Shown: piece by piece, positions 25,401-38,504 of the stretch
Layout of the letters: each line of letters opens with the position of its first letter
Numbering within the stretch: the first letter of the stretch is position 1
NCBI RefSeq assembly: GCF_027580225.2
Contig: NC_073361.2
Coordinates: 30,553,001 to 30,617,000, forward strand
DNA length: 64,000 nucleotides
Reading direction: 5' to 3'
Origin: Misgurnus anguillicaudatus
Taxonomy: Eukaryota; Chordata; Actinopteri; Cypriniformes; Cobitidae
Made by a program: the position numbers and the translations under genes
Notes under the pieces: generated by a model
Told to the model about the DNA's origin: nothing
Databases searched by the model: none
The model's input: the letters and a program-made list of their open reading frames with translations, nothing else

Positions 25401-28400
25401 ATGTAAAGACAGCATTACCTGTGTGTTTGCTTAAACCGATCTCTGTCTGTTTTCATCTGCAGGCGTTCTTGCAGCAGGTACCAGCAGAGGCCGTGTGGCA
25501 CTTTGGCACATGGTGACAGTAAATGATCAAAAGGGAGACACAAAAACACAGTGGAAACTCCAAACACCAGTAGAGGTTGAAGGACACATTACACAGCTGC
25601 AGGTATAGTACACTGATCTTTACTTTAATAACAATCCACTAGGGATGGGACAGTATGAAAATTTCATATCATCATTATAGTGACCAAAGTTAACATGGTT
25701 ATTAATATTATCATGGTTTTGATAAAATGAGATGGAAATGTTAAAAAAGAACTGATACACACACTGTAAACATTTGAACAAGTTTTATTTTTGAAAATCA
25801 CAATTTAATATTATTATTTCTGTGGTAAAAATGAATAAATCTGTCTAATAAGTTAACCGCGAATGAATACAATATATTATCCCTTAAAGGAATATTCCAT
25901 TTTCTTAAAAGAAAAATCCAGATAATTTACTCACCACCATGTCATCCAAAATGTTGATGTCTTTCTTTGTTCAGTCGAGAAGAAATTATGTTTGTTGAGG
26001 AAAACATTGCAGGATTTTTCTCATTTTAATGGACTTTAATAGAGCCCAACATTTAATACTTAACTCAACACTTAACAGTTTTTTTCAACGGAGTTTCAAA
26101 GGACTATAAACGATTCCAAACGAGGCATAAGGGTCTTATCTAGCGAAACATTTTTAACAAGAAAAATAAAAAATATGCTCTTTTAAACCACAACTTCTCG
26201 TCTAGGCGCGTCCAACGCGACCTAACGTAAATGCGTAGTGACGTAGGGAGGTCACGTGTTACATATACAAAACGCACATTTGCGGACCATTTTAAACAAT
26301 AAACTGCCACAAAGATATTAATTAGTATCAGTTGACATACAACAACGTAGGAACGGTCCTCTTTCAACACATTTGTAAACACTGGGGCGGAGTTTCGCGT
26401 TCGCCTTCTGTGACCTCTTGACGTCATGACGTATTGCGTGGGGTCAGCTGGCGCATCACGACCGGATTTAGACGAGAAGTTGTGCTTTAAAAGTGGATAT
26501 TTTTTATTTTTCTTGTCAAGAATGACAATCGTTTTGCTAGATAAGACCCTTATGCCTCGTTTGGGATTGTTTATAGTCCTTTGAAACTCCGTTAAAAAAA
26601 CTGTTACGTGTCGAGTTAAGTATTAAATGTTGGGCTCTATTAAAGTCCATTAAAATGAGAAAAATCCTGCAATGTTTTCCTCAAAAAACATAATTTCTTC
26701 TGGACTGAACAAAGAAAGACATCAACATTTTGGATGACATGGTGGTGAGTAAATTATCTGGATTTTTCTTTTAAGAAAATGGAATATTCCTTTAAATGCG
26801 TTCTTGTGCAAAAAACTATGTTGCATGTGCACGTCTGCATCAAGCTGATTCTGACTGGACAGGATTTACCGCAAGTTTTCAAAAGCACGGTAATCAAACA
26901 CGGTTGTAATGATAATTTAATTTTAAATGCTAATACTAACCGTCAGGACATTTTATCGTGGTTAATCGTGAAACCGGTAATCGTCCCATCTCTACACTAT
27001 AATAATAACAACCCACAATAATGTATTTCAATGATTTTACCGTAAGGATGAACATGAGTACATGAGTTTTCTGTGGCAAAATCACCATAACGTGGCCTCT
27101 GTTGGGTTTTTACTTTAGGAAACAGAAGTTGCGGGAACGGCAATATAATACAGGACTTCAGTCTAAAAAATAATTACATTCACCACCAGTAATAATAATT
27201 ATTATATAAAGATTTTGGTTCCAAAACGCAATAAATCCATTTTGACTAATTTGGGTTAAAATGTGTTTTCTATACCAAGAAATTGAAATTTTCTGTTTCA
27301 AACTTTCACATAGCATCTTTAGGTTATAATAACATTAAAAATTCGAATCCATAATTTGTTTTTAAAGATTTATTATAAAACTGATTATTTTTTCAGCAAA
27401 ATGCAATAAATCCAAAAAAATTTTTTCAAAATGCTATAAATCTATCGAATCAATGTATACATTTGCATTCATCTTTGCCATGTTTCATTCATTTAGTTGA
27501 CTAGTGGTATACACTGTTAAAAAAACATTAATGGCATTAATCAAAACACTTACTTTGTCATATTAATAACACTGTCTTTGCTGCAGTCATCATTTGGACA
27601 TCGTCGCTTTATTTTTTGACAGCGATCAGCTGTAAACTGTTTTGGTCCTGCTCGAGTTTTGTTGACTTCGAGTAAAATAATGTAAAGTTTTTCATAAGAT
27701 CCGCTGGGGTCAATGTGTTAGCATGACAGAAGCTTGATGCTGTCGTGTGAGAACAAGCAACAGCCGACATTTTTTCTTCGCCCGAGTGCCTGTCGTGTAA
27801 ATTATTCGATTTTGATGGCTTACACTTCTTCCCCATCACAGAAAACCACCACAGGTTTATTACTGCCATCAAAAGTATTTTTTTTGTTTTTGTTTGTTTG
27901 TTGATCATGAAGTACAAAGTAGATGAGGAAAACTAGGATTCTGTGTGTATTAAAGTGCCGCCATTATTGTTTACAATGCGTGTAATGGTGCACTGTGATT
28001 TGTTGAGCGGATTTATTGCATTCTGCAGATAAGGAGGACTTGCGTTTGTCACAGTTTGGAAAAAAGGGAGAAAAGATGACAGAATAACACGGCGAATATC
28101 GGATTTTGCGTAAAATGAAGAATTGACTTTTTACTACTGACCTGATGATACAATAATTTTTTAAATGCTGTTTAATTATAGCATATTTATAATATAATTA
28201 TATATAATTATTCAACAAAATAACATAATCAATTTTTTTTTGGTTTGCAGCAGCAAGGTCCGTCTATTTATATCCAGGGTGCGATTTGTGAAAAAAAATA
28301 ATTTGGACTAACCCTTACCCATAAAACATTTATCAGAGGCAGGGCTATAAACACTAAAGGGGGGGATAATCCTCCCCACCCACCCACCAAATCACACCCT

Positions 28401-31400
28401 GTTTATATCTATAACTATTTACCAGCTTTAAGCATTTCTCATTTAACCAAACTTTATACAGGACTACTGATATGACATAAAGTGTTTGTCTTTATATCTC
28501 TCACACAGTGGGGTTCGAGCTCTCATCTGTTGGCAGTGTGCGGCAGCAGTTGTGTGTTGATTCTGTCCGAGCATGTGATGTGTTCTCATTACAGCCAGCA
28601 GATGGCAGCAGTGCAGCTCTCACCAACACAGCTCAGTCTTTCCAACTTCAACACTAACACACACATCACCTTTCACACAGACACACACATCAAAGCTGTG
28701 CAGGTTACCAAGGTAAGACACGGATACATGGAATATCTAAAAAGACAACTGTATCCTTTAACATACTGTTTTAAACGGGACATACCATGAAATTCTGACT
28801 TTTTCCATGTTCAAGTGCTATAATTGGGTCCCCAATTTTTGTATCAATCTAGAAAATGTGAAAAAGAACAACCCAGTAACTTAGTTTTGGTAAACCATCC
28901 TCTGCAAGCATGTGAATAAATAGGTCATTGAAATCTGGCTCCCCTTGTGATGTCAGAAGGGGATAATACCGCCACTATCTAACCACGGCACTGCAGTTTT
29001 GTGCAGAGAGAAAGAAAGAGAAAAAATAATTTACAGCACAATTATAAATCATAAATAATCATAAATAAAACACAACTATTAACAAATCAGAATCAAGGAC
29101 TGAAACTAATCATTTTATGAAATGCAATATGTTTCTATTAAGACAAATATAAGAAACACAATTTTTATGAATGTTTCTATGAATGTGCTATCATTTGTGT
29201 TTGTAGGATATGGTCACTGTATGGAATGGGAAATATATCACAGTGTACGAGCCATCAGAACAAACTCTCCACAGCACAGGTTAAACATGAGATCCTACAC
29301 TGAATATTTATACTGTATAATATCGAATGACTCGAGCTGAAATTTGTTGAATTTCTCTTCAGGTTCTTTCCAGTGTGAGTCTCCTGCTCTCGCAGTACAC
29401 GAGGAGAACATTTACACTGTAGAACCAAACCGTGTCCAGATCCGCACACCACAGGTACACACATACATACACGCATACACGTGTCTGATCAAACACGTCA
29501 AAGAAACCAGTTTTATCATTAAACACACTTTTAAAACTCTTTGTGTGTGTGTATGGGAACAGGGTACAGTAAAACAGTTGCTGGTGTTCTCTGAAGCAGA
29601 AGGAAACCCCACGTTACTGTGTGTATGTGGATCTTACCTGGCGGTCGGGACTGATGCATCACATGTCAGAGTGTTTGATCTCACACGCAGGTGAAAAAAA
29701 AATCACCCTATCATATCTGTATGTGTATATGTGTGTACAGGGTGCCATTTGCTGGGGGCATGGGGGGATTATTCCCTCTCTAGAGTTTTATCTCTGCCTC
29801 TGATAAATATCACCGGTGGTCATTAATGATGGTGATTAATGGTCATCAAATGGCCATGTAAACGTCCTATAAAAAGATAATTTAATATATAAGTAAAATG
29901 CTGCCACCCAATAGTGTAAACAACAGTTAAATCAGGAATGGAGTATTACTGTCAGCTTCCGCTCCTGTGACAATAGATGACGCTGTGATGTCATGATCCT
30001 TTTTTAATTCATGACTGGATTTTCCAAATGTTGCCAAAAAAGAGGTCAAAAGTCAGTCATTAAACAGACTATTTTCTTAGTCTGACGTCTTGTCTAAGTA
30101 GCGATATATATATATTAGGGCTGTCAAAATTAACGCGTTAATAACGCGTTAACGCAAATTCATTTTAACGCCACTAATTTTATTAACGGAGATTAACGCA
30201 ACGCGCAATTTCTGTTTGACACTTGGTCCAGCCCATAGTTGAATGAACAGAGACGCAGACAAATGTGAACCTGTCTAAATGAGTCGGAAGTTTTCATAGA
30301 AATAAGAACATTAAGTAAATCGTCTACCAAATCCAATGCTCTAAATGCTCGTTGGACATCTGAAATGAATATTTATACGTCTGAGAGGTTTAATGTTACC
30401 GTCCTCCTAATGCTTAATCTAATACAAAAATGCGTCTCAATTCATTTTGGTTTCGCTTTTATGCATGACTTAGAAAATAGGCTGCATGACTTGCTTGATG
30501 TTAAAAGAGTCATTAAGAGAGATAAAGTTCGGTACCTGATTAATGTTAAAGAGTTATTAAGAGCGACAAGACTCAAAAGCGATCCCCACACGCTGACTGA
30601 CTGATATCTGAAGCGTGTGAACACAGACGCGCGAGTGCGCGACCCGGATATATAGACATCTACACAAAATTACAGTTTTACAAATATCTGTTTTGATAAG
30701 AATTCACGCAGGTAGGCTCTATAATCTGTTATGTTTTAAGTAAATGTTTGGTTAACTGTTGGGTAAAACTATCAGATGTGTAACATTATATTAGATCACT
30801 TAGATTTTAAGCAGTCTGTCTCAATGTCAATCAAACAAAAGGAAAAAAAGTTGAACATACATTGATGATGTTTTTGCTTTGTGTGTGCTAAATCTATTAG
30901 TTTAACCAGTGATTTTAAGGTATTGATGTGGTAATATAATGTATGGATGTGGAAATTTTTGTGGTAATTTGACTCTTTCAACTTCAAACACGTGTAGTTC
31001 TGTCATATTTTGTTATATTTCAACAAATCATGCATTGTTCTATGTTTTAATAGAGAATGTCAAAATATGAACAACTATTTTTTTTAAATTTGCTAATTCC
31101 GACTCAACTTGCCAGCACAGGTCACAAATGATGCAGCAGCAAACAAAAATGGAGAAAGAAAAATCTTCTGAAAGGAAAATTCATATACAAAACAATGGCT
31201 GATGATTCTGTTAAAATGTAAACAGGCTGTTGATAACATACATTTGCATAAAGCATCTATATATGTATATATGATTAGAATATTAAAAACCTGAAAAGTG
31301 TTAAATTAGGGTAAATTTAGAATGGATAAAAATGTGCGATTAATTTGCGATTAATCGCAGTTAACTCATGAAATCATGCGATTAATCTAGATTAATTTTT

Positions 31401-34400
31401 TTAATCTATTGACAGCCCTAATATATATATATATATATATGTAGCCTTTTTATTGTTGTTTTGAAAGTACAGGGCTCAAAATTAACTTTTTTATTTGGTA
31501 GCACTGGTGCTCCCAACTTTAAAGAGTTAGGAGCACCAGCAAAAATTTAGGCGCATCCATCCAAAAATTAAAAAGCACCACAACTACAATGTAAATGTTA
31601 ATAGATTTATTTTATTAAAAATAAAACACCACCACCGGGCTTTACACATCCTATGGCCAGCATTTAAAAGTTGGTCTTCTATTTTATTCTATTTTTTGCT
31701 GCATAAATTCCTAAATTAATACCCAAATGCTGTTGAAATAGTATAGCAGCAATAATAATTTAACAATTACAGGTAACATGATTAAGATTACAATAAAAAA
31801 TCTTGCAAACACGTAAAACACTGATTAATTGTGACATTACAAAAGTGACCCTAATATAGAAGGCTAATATATATTGGTATTGATAACTGCATTACCAGGA
31901 TGCTTTTAATACTAGATAGGCAATGTTTTAAAAAATACAACAAAAACATACCATCAGCATTGTCGTATTCCACAGCAACATGGACCACAAGGATGTTTGT
32001 CGAATGTCCATTCACCAGCGCATGCGCACATCCACCATCAAACACACTTTGACAGACAGGTCGGTGTCTCCATCAATAATAAACACATTTGTCATGACAG
32101 GTCTTGTGTTTTTGGCACTTTCGCCATGTTTAAGCAAGGTACGTCTGGCGCTTAAAATGTTTTGATTCCGCCATTAACGCCGTTTTACAGGATTTACAGT
32201 AAACACAGTAAGTTACATTTTTATAGCGGAGACACTCGAAATCTTTAAGCCACTCTCTCTGAAAGGTTTAACGTCAACTCGTATTTTCCGGTGGTGGAGT
32301 TACATTTGAATCCGGATCGTCGTCAAAAAATACAGTAATAACCTTGGCTGTAATCGGCTCGCTCTCGTCATGCTCGCGACGCGTTCGTCTTTTCACATTT
32401 CCGCGCTTCAACAAGGAATGACTGACGCTCATATTAGCCAATCTGCGGTCTTCATTAAACGCAAGAACTTAATGGTGAAATTTGATTGGTTATGTATCGT
32501 TGGAGAGAACACTGAACCTGGGACAGCGCCAGCACGCAGGATCACAATCAACTCGCATCACAACAAAATGGGCAGTCGCACAAATGCTCCCAAATATATT
32601 TTAAGGTCGCACAGATTACATTTCGGTCGCATATGCGACCAAAATGGTCGCAATTTCGAGCCCTGAAGTACGTTGTGTACGAAGTGTTTTTGCATGTCTG
32701 GCACAAAGCATAAGGATTGCATTCTGGTACAGTTCAGGTTTTCGTAATTGTTTTATTAAGTTTCTGTAACGAAGGCCAGCTAGTCAGTCAAAGCTGTGCA
32801 GTTTAAGGAAAACACCACCATTTTTCAATATTTTACTGTGTTCTTACCTTCACTTTGACGAATTAATACATACTTATCTTTATTTAATGCATGCATTTAA
32901 TCTTTGCACAGCGCGTCATGAATGTGTTAGCATTTAGCTTAGCCCCATTCATTCCTTAGGATCCAAACCGGGATGAATTTAGAAGCCACCAAACACTTTC
33001 ATGTTTTCCCTATTTAAAGACTCTTACATGAGTACGTATGGTGGCACAAAATAAAGCGTGGTGATTTTTTAAGCAAATAAAAATGATATTGTATGGCAGA
33101 AGAGCATATGGGTGATTCTCACAAAATCCAGATTTAGAAGGTATCCAGCATCAGAATTTTTAAAAAGCTCTTGAAGCAGATTTTTTTTGCACATATAAGA
33201 TTAAGATCTGAACTTAAAGGATTAGTCCATTTTCTTAAAAAAAAAAAAATTGCAGATAATTTACTCACCACCATGTCATCCAAAATGTTGATGTGTTTTT
33301 TGTTCAGTAGAGAAGAAATTATGTTTTTTAGGAAAACATTGCAGGATTTTTCTCATTTTAATGGACTTTAATAGAGCCCAAAATTTAATACTTAATTCAA
33401 CACTTAACAGTTTTTTTCAACGGAGTTTCAAAGGACTATAAACAATCCCAAACGAGGCATAAGGGTCTTATCTAGCAAAACCATTGTCATTTTTGACAAT
33501 AAAAATAACAAATATACACTTTTAAACCACAACTTCTCGTCTAGATCCGGTCGTGATGCGCTAGCGTGACCCGACGCAATACGTCATCACGTCAAGAGGT
33601 CACAGAGGACGAACGCGAAACTCCGCCCCAGTGTTTACAAATGTGTTGAAAGAGGACCGTTCCTTCCTAATTAATGTCTTTGTGGCAGTTTATTGTTTAA
33701 AATGGTCCGCAAATGTGCGTTTTATATATGTAACATGTGACCTCCCTAAGTCACTACGCATTTACGTACGGTCGCGCTGGACCAGACCTAGACGAAAAGT
33801 TGTGGTTTAAAAGTACTTTTTTTTTCTTGTCCAAAATGACGGTCGTTTCGCTGGATGGGACCCTTGTGCCTCGTTTGGGATTGTTTGTAGTCCTTTGAAA
33901 CTCTTTTTAAGTGCTGTTAAGTGTTGAGTTAAGTATTAAATGTTGGGCTCTATTAAAGTCCATTGGGGTGGGAAAAATCCTGCAATGTTTTCCTCAAGGA
34001 ACGTGGTTTCTTCTGGACTGAGCGGAGAAGGACGTCGGCATTTTGGATGACATGGTGGTGAGTAGATTATCTGGATTTTTATTTTAAGAGAATGGAATAT
34101 TCCTTTAATATAACCATTGTTTTTAGATGATTTAAAAATTTACATTATTTATATTTTTTAGATCATCATTATCAAAAACGATCATTACCGCAACATGATA
34201 TTACATTAAATATATGCATTTACAAACTCATGTTTTGGTAATGAGGAACCAAAAAATTGTCTAGGTACTATGACGAACAACATTTTTACTTTTATCTGGA
34301 GAAAAAAAATTAGAACTGGTAGCCATCTTGAGTGTCACAGTCAATTATGTCCCTTACAACATTTTTTTTTTTAAAGAGAAAATTGGTCTTGGACACATAT

Positions 34401-36769
34401 ATATTCCTTTTTATTGTCTCTACATTTACCAATGATCACCAAATACCACATGTTTCTTTACTGTAAATGTTTATAGCATAACATGCACTAAAGTTTTTTA
34501 TTTTTTTAGATTTTTAATTATAAATATTTCCATGTCAAAGAACCCAAACCCAGTCATAAACACATTGCGGTAATAAAAATGTTCCCCTTAAATGTGGAAA
34601 AAAACCAACAAAATTTGTAAGGTTTGTATGATGTCATTTAAAATCATGTGCAAAATAGTACACAAAGAGATGTTTGATGCTTCTTATTTTGATACTCTTA
34701 CTTTTTGCATTTACTTTTTTTATCAAAATGTTTAATGTCTAATTTCGTGAGAATCACCCACTTAGTTTGCAGCACTTCGACCTCTGGCGCAGTAATATCG
34801 ACAGAAGTTTGAGCGAGAGGGCAAGTAGTCAGAAGTGATGATGTTATTGCGCCCGAGATCGAAGTGCTGCAAACGGAGTGCTCTTCTGCCATACAATATA
34901 GTTCTCATTTTTTATCAGTTAAAAAAAATCGCGTTTTATATTGTGCCACCATACTTACTCGTGTAACTACTCATTTAAGAGTCTTTAAATAGGGAAAACA
35001 TGGAAGTGGTTGGTGGCTTCTAAATTCATCCCTGTTTGAATCCTAAGGAATGAATGGGGCTAAGCTAAATGCTAACACATTCATATTCCCTGAATAATCA
35101 ATATAAGCCTGTAGTTCATAATTTATTTTCATAAAAATATTTGAAAAACATCCCCACTCTTTTTTCCCCACAAACTGTGTGTGTATAATGTGCTTGTGCG
35201 CACAGGGAGGCCAAACCTGTTGGCGTCACTAAAAACCTGGCCGAACTCATACCGGATCTGGGTGCTCTGAGATCTGTCAAATGCAATGCTAGCGGCAATC
35301 AGCTGAGCGTCCTCATAACACAGGTACACAGCAGACCTTCTTACAAGAGTTTCACCATCTCTACTGTCCATCCACAAATCCATTTGAACTTTTTAAGTTT
35401 AAGTGTGTAGAGTTTTTTCAATGTGTTATTCAAATTAAATTGTAGGTGAATGGGCGGCCTGACAACAAAGTATATTTTTATGATATCGAGCTGGACACGC
35501 TGACGTATTTCGACTTCTTCACGGGACGACCAGCAAGCAGTCTGACACAATTAGAGGACAGGTAACACGAGGCCTTGCACCTGTGAATGGTAACATTGCA
35601 ATATCTGTTATAAAATGAAATACTGCATTCGAATAACGTATTGTACGTGTCACAGAATGCAATGTGAGGTCGAGTTATCTGCCCGATGCCCTGTGTCTCA
35701 GTTCTGGGATGAGAACGAGCCACGGCTGTTTGTGTGTGAAACCGTTCCTGTGACCTCCGACCTCCACAGCAGCAGCCAATCACAAGCAGAGAAGGTAAAT
35801 CACAGCATCTGTATGTGTTTAAATGGTTTAGTATGTAGTAAAGGTGCGCGTATGTTTAAAGTCTTCTTGTTTCTTTATGTCAGGAGGACGTGACAGTGGT
35901 GACGTTCTTTGTGACTCAGGAACACGGTCTTCTCCTGCAGGACTGGCAACCTAAACCAGCAACACTTCTGTCTCTGCTCGCTCTAGATACTCCATATTAT
36001 TATTATATCTGCAAGGTACAAACACACGCTAACAGCTTATCTGTGTTACTAGTTGTACCGCTGGCTTTTTCACCCCTTTATGCTTTTTTCATTTCTTTCA
36101 TTCATCTTTTGACTCTTGTCATTTTGGTTTGTCTGCCGTTGCTAAGCTCTTATTTCGGAGGGGAGGAGTCTTTTTTCCTGATGTAAGTAACCCTCCACCT
36201 GCTTCATGCTCATCTGCGAGATCCATTTCCAGTTATATAAATATTGTTTTATTTTCTCATTAAAAAATCAAGCCATTAAAAGTGATGTGCTGCAATATTT
36301 GAGGGAATTTTTGAGATTCTGGTCGCTTCATGGATAAGAAGTATTTTTTATCAATCATGTTAATATTTGTTTTATAGATACTGTAAATAAATATAGCACA
36401 AAATATGTATTGTTGGGTAATTTTACAGCCAGTATTGCTGTATGTAAATGAAAGCTGTAATTGTATCCAGACATTTTTACATGATGTATTAAAGTAGGCG
36501 ATCTGTAATTTCGAAGCTGTTTATGTATCTTATAAAGTGTTTCTCTATGTGTTTTCTTAGATGGGTGAGAATGGAGAACAAAGTGAGGTGATTTCTACAC
36601 CCACCCAGGTGTCTTCTTCACCTCAGATGGTGGTACGGCGAGCCCTCCGAGATTTTGCCGGGTTGGAGAGCTGTGAAAAACCGACCCGAGATGCCATGCT
36701 GAACTTCAGCTTCTACCTCACCATTGGAGACATGGACGAAGCATTCAAAGCCATCAAACTCATCAAGAG
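22402..36769 (+). CDS. IFT140: IFT140, coding exons 1-17 (WD40 half)
   Basis: Core subunit of the IFT-A complex: retrograde intraflagellar transport and import of membrane cargo into cilia. Exons: 22402-22551, 23999-24223, 24309-24430, 24616-24758, 24834-25009, 25098-25189, 25262-25368, 25463-25602, 28509-28712, 29207-29279, 29363-29454, 29563-29690, 35206-35323, 35446-35561, 35656-35794, 35884-36015, 36561-36769. They join in phase into about 788 residues. The N-terminus [15 protein letters not shown] matches the family start MALYFDHRIEAPDS, so translation may begin at 22402 or at the second ATG, 22405. Exons 1-16 (about residues 1-719) encode the two WD40 propellers, with repeats such as [35 protein letters not shown] and [16 protein letters not shown]. 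Exon 17 starts the helical repeats ([19 protein letters not shown]). The first base of coding exon 1 directly follows TTTGTAG, so there is at least one non-coding exon upstream. Confidence 0.96.
22552..23998 (+). other. IFT140 intron 1 (after first coding exon)
   Basis: AT-rich, no exon seen. The phrase TATGAAAACTA followed by CTTA and GCTTTCCA/CCTTTCC recurs at about 23085, 23416 and 23612, pointing to related repeat units. About 23884-23945 (GAATTTGGCAGATGCTTTTA, CAAAGCGACTTTAAGTG) is the 3'-tail segment of a tRNA-type SINE family also seen reversed at 42621-42745. Confidence 0.5.
25884..26795 (-). mobile_element. TTAA-flanked foldback transposon, copy 1 (about 0.9 kb)
   Basis: Ends TTAA-AGGAATATTCCATTTTC and GAAAATGGAATATTCCT-TTAA. 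Inverted arms of about 320 bp (TTTACTCACCACCATGTCAT on the left, ATGACATGGTGGTGAGTAAA on the right) enclose a 270-bp centre holding a minus-strand open frame (26140-26427) that begins [21 protein letters not shown] target sites are known for the piggyBac and Kolobok superfamilies. No transposase is present. It lies in IFT140 intron 8. Copies 2 and 3 are at 33214-34108 and 51044-51940. Confidence 0.85.
26796..28508 (+). other. rest of IFT140 intron 8, no gene recognised
   Basis: AT-rich stretch. A minus-strand open frame of 102 codons at 27609-27917 (middle part [19 protein letters not shown]) has richer codon variety than its surroundings. It could be a transposon-borne exon, but I recognise no family. 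Around 27230-27470 the phrase CAAAA(T/C)GC(A/T)ATAAATC recurs three times, suggesting internal repetition. Confidence 0.35.
28775..28990 (+). repeat. dispersed repeat, family shared with 62690-62812 (inverted)
   Basis: CATACCATGAAATTCTGACT, TTTTTCCATGTT, GGGTCCCCAATTTTTGTATC and GTGATGTCAGAAGGGGATAA match the reverse complement of 62690-62812 (GGGGCGGTATTATCCCCTTC ... GGAAAAAGTCAG). It lies in IFT140 intron 9. Element class unknown. Confidence 0.6.
30116..31420. mobile_element. 1.3-kb TIR element (TAGGGCTGTCAA ends)
   Basis: Starts TAGGGCTGTCAAAATTAACG and ends ATCTATTGACAGCCCTA, with GATTAATC-rich subterminal repeats near the right end. It is flanked on both sides by ATATATAT, which could be an 8-bp duplication or just local repeat. 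It resembles short elements at 63212-63536 and 50172-50518. No full transposase; the open frame at 30365-30604 is not recognised. It lies in IFT140 intron 12. Confidence 0.7.
31470..32665. mobile_element. 1.2-kb TIR element (CAGGGCTC...GAGCCCTG)
   Basis: CAGGGCTCAAAATTAAC at the left end and GCAATTTCGAGCCCTG at the right form imperfect inverted ends. The flanks GAAAGTAC and GAAGTAC look like an eroded 8-bp duplication, which points to a hAT-type element. The open frames inside (for example 32370-32666) show no transposase motif I recognise. Confidence 0.6.
32918..35084. mobile_element. 2.2-kb foldback element interrupted by a second transposon
   Basis: The left arm 32918-33121 (ATGAATGTGTTAGCATTTAG, CCATTCATTCCTTAGGAT, GGTGGCACAA, GTATGGCAGAAGAGC, GGGTGATTCTCAC) returns reversed at 34748-35084 (GTGAGAATCACCC, GCTCTTCTGCCATAC, TTGTGCCACC, ATCCTAAGGAATGAATGG, GCTAACACATTCAT). 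Inside it, 33214-34108 is copy 2 of the TTAA-flanked family. It lies in IFT140 intron 12, ending about 120 bp before exon 13. No coding capacity recognised. Confidence 0.75.
33214..34108 (+). mobile_element. TTAA-flanked foldback transposon, copy 2
   Basis: Flanked by TTAA at 33214-33217 and 34105-34108. Its centre is in the opposite orientation to copies 1 and 3. The left end is AGGATTAGTCC (as in copy 3) but the right end is GGAATATTCCT (as in copy 1). Relative to them it has lost the ATG of the internal frame (ATC instead) and part of the centre after the CGTTCCT position. Confidence 0.85.
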
Positions 36770-37560
36770 GTACACATAAATTTTTATATCATTGGCAGGC
36801 CCAAACAGAATCCACGCCCGCAGATTTTCACGAATTTAATGCCCGTCATTGACAAGCACATACCCCGCGCCTGAGTGTGTTTGTGACCAGTTACCGTCTT
36901 TGACAACATGCACACATACATAGCCTATCTCGCGCATTTTTCAGCACGATTGACAAGTACATAAACCCTGCGCGTGCTGTTTACTGTGATTTTTTTTAAT
37001 CATAGAGAGCACAAACTTTGATATTTGAAATGAAACTTACTGCTGAGTTAAAGACATCTCACTTGACTCGACTTGTCCTCTATGTGACACGACAGTCAGC
37101 ACTCGGGACATCATCATTTCAAATTTGTTTACAAGACGAATGCTCTTGTTATGTTTAATATAAAGTTTACATTTCTTTGTAAAAATTATGAAATTATTTT
37201 CATACGTGCTTAATTCATAATAAGAATGTATTAACACAAGCTTTTTTATTCTGCTATAATAGATTACACTATAAACAATAATATATGTCATTTTATTTAC
37301 AAAATATAATTCTTGACATGCACATTATCTGGTTCATGTTGGTCTAGTTTTATTCAGAGGACATTCATTTTAATTTTTTTTGTAAGCCTTTAAAAACTAA
37401 TTATTTTAGATGCAATTTTGTAATATTTATAGCTTAAATTCTCTAATATCTTTTAAAAACATTTAAAATCATTCTGCAGATTTTTCAAAAATATTCCACA
37501 GAAAAAGCAAAAAAAGTCTGCAGATTCTGTCTGGCCCTGATCATTGGCTATAATCACAAG

Positions 37561-38504
37561 AGCTGTGTCCGAATTTGCCCCCTATCTCCTATATAGTGCC
37601 ATTAGTGTTGTCTGAATTCTAGTGAATAACTCATTTCCTACATTTGTTTCTTTACTTTTTACCCAAAATGCACTCTGATTTTAAGTGTACATTTGATGTG
37701 ACTTGCTAAATCACTATTTCCCGTGATATAACATGAGATGAACGCGTGAGTGGATAGTTCACGCAAAAATGAAAATTCTGTCATTTTTTTGTCATTCTCA
37801 TGTTGTTCTGTATGAGATTTTTGATGAACAAAAGAAGATATTTTGATGATCATTTATCAAAATATCTTCATCATTTATCACAATACTTCCATTATATTTG
37901 TTTCCCAATCCCTTTAAATAAATGTGATGGACAGTTACCTTTATTTTTAATATAATTTTTTTTAATAACATAGTAGTAAATAAACATGTCAGTTGATTTT
38001 GACCTTTTCATTATCAACTAAGTAGCATGACAAATGTACGGAGCCCCTAAGGGGACATGGAGCAAAAATTAAATATAGTTTAGTGTTGCGTTTGCACGTG
38101 AAACTATTGGGTGCACACACGAAACTAAACGCGATAGATTCACGTGCGCACGCAAAACTTTCACGTGAGCACGTGAAACTAAACTTTTAATAAAAATTCT
38201 GCACATGAAGGTTTCGTGTGAGCACATGAAAGTTTCACGTTAGCACATGAAACTAAACTTTTGATTTTTTTATACTCCAAAGTCACCTTAGGGGCTTGGT
38301 ACAAATGTGACAAATGGTAAGAAAATAAACTTTACCATTTCACAGTACAAAGCCATACAAGCGTAAATATTATGTTTATGACAATATTTTTTTCAGTGTC
38401 TGAGATCCTTCACTTATTTTCATTCACTTCTTTCCCATATAGTAAATTATTTAGCATTTGCTATATGAGGAACAGTGAATGAGTGAGCGAATTTGGACAC
38501 AGCT
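37561..38504. mobile_element. TIR element (AGCTGTGTCCGAATTTG ends) with two nested repeats
   Basis: AGCTGTGTCCGAATTTGC at 37561 is mirrored by GCGAATTTGGACACAGCT ending at 38504. Within it are a piece of a common fish repeat at about 37752-37860 (GGATAGTTCACGCAAAAATG, AAAATTCTGTCATTTTTTTG) and a separate 267-bp element at 38036-38302. Non-autonomous. Confidence 0.65.
38036..38302. mobile_element. 267-bp element with inverted ends and repeated CACGTGAAACTAAAC
   Basis: GTACGGAGCCCCTAAGG at the left and CCTTAGGGGCTTGGTAC at the right are imperfect inverted repeats. The interior repeats the phrase (C)ACGTGAAACTAAAC or CACATGAAACTAAAC. Four exact CACGTG hexamers (E-box / HRE-like core) lie between 38095 and 38190. 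Confidence 0.65.
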
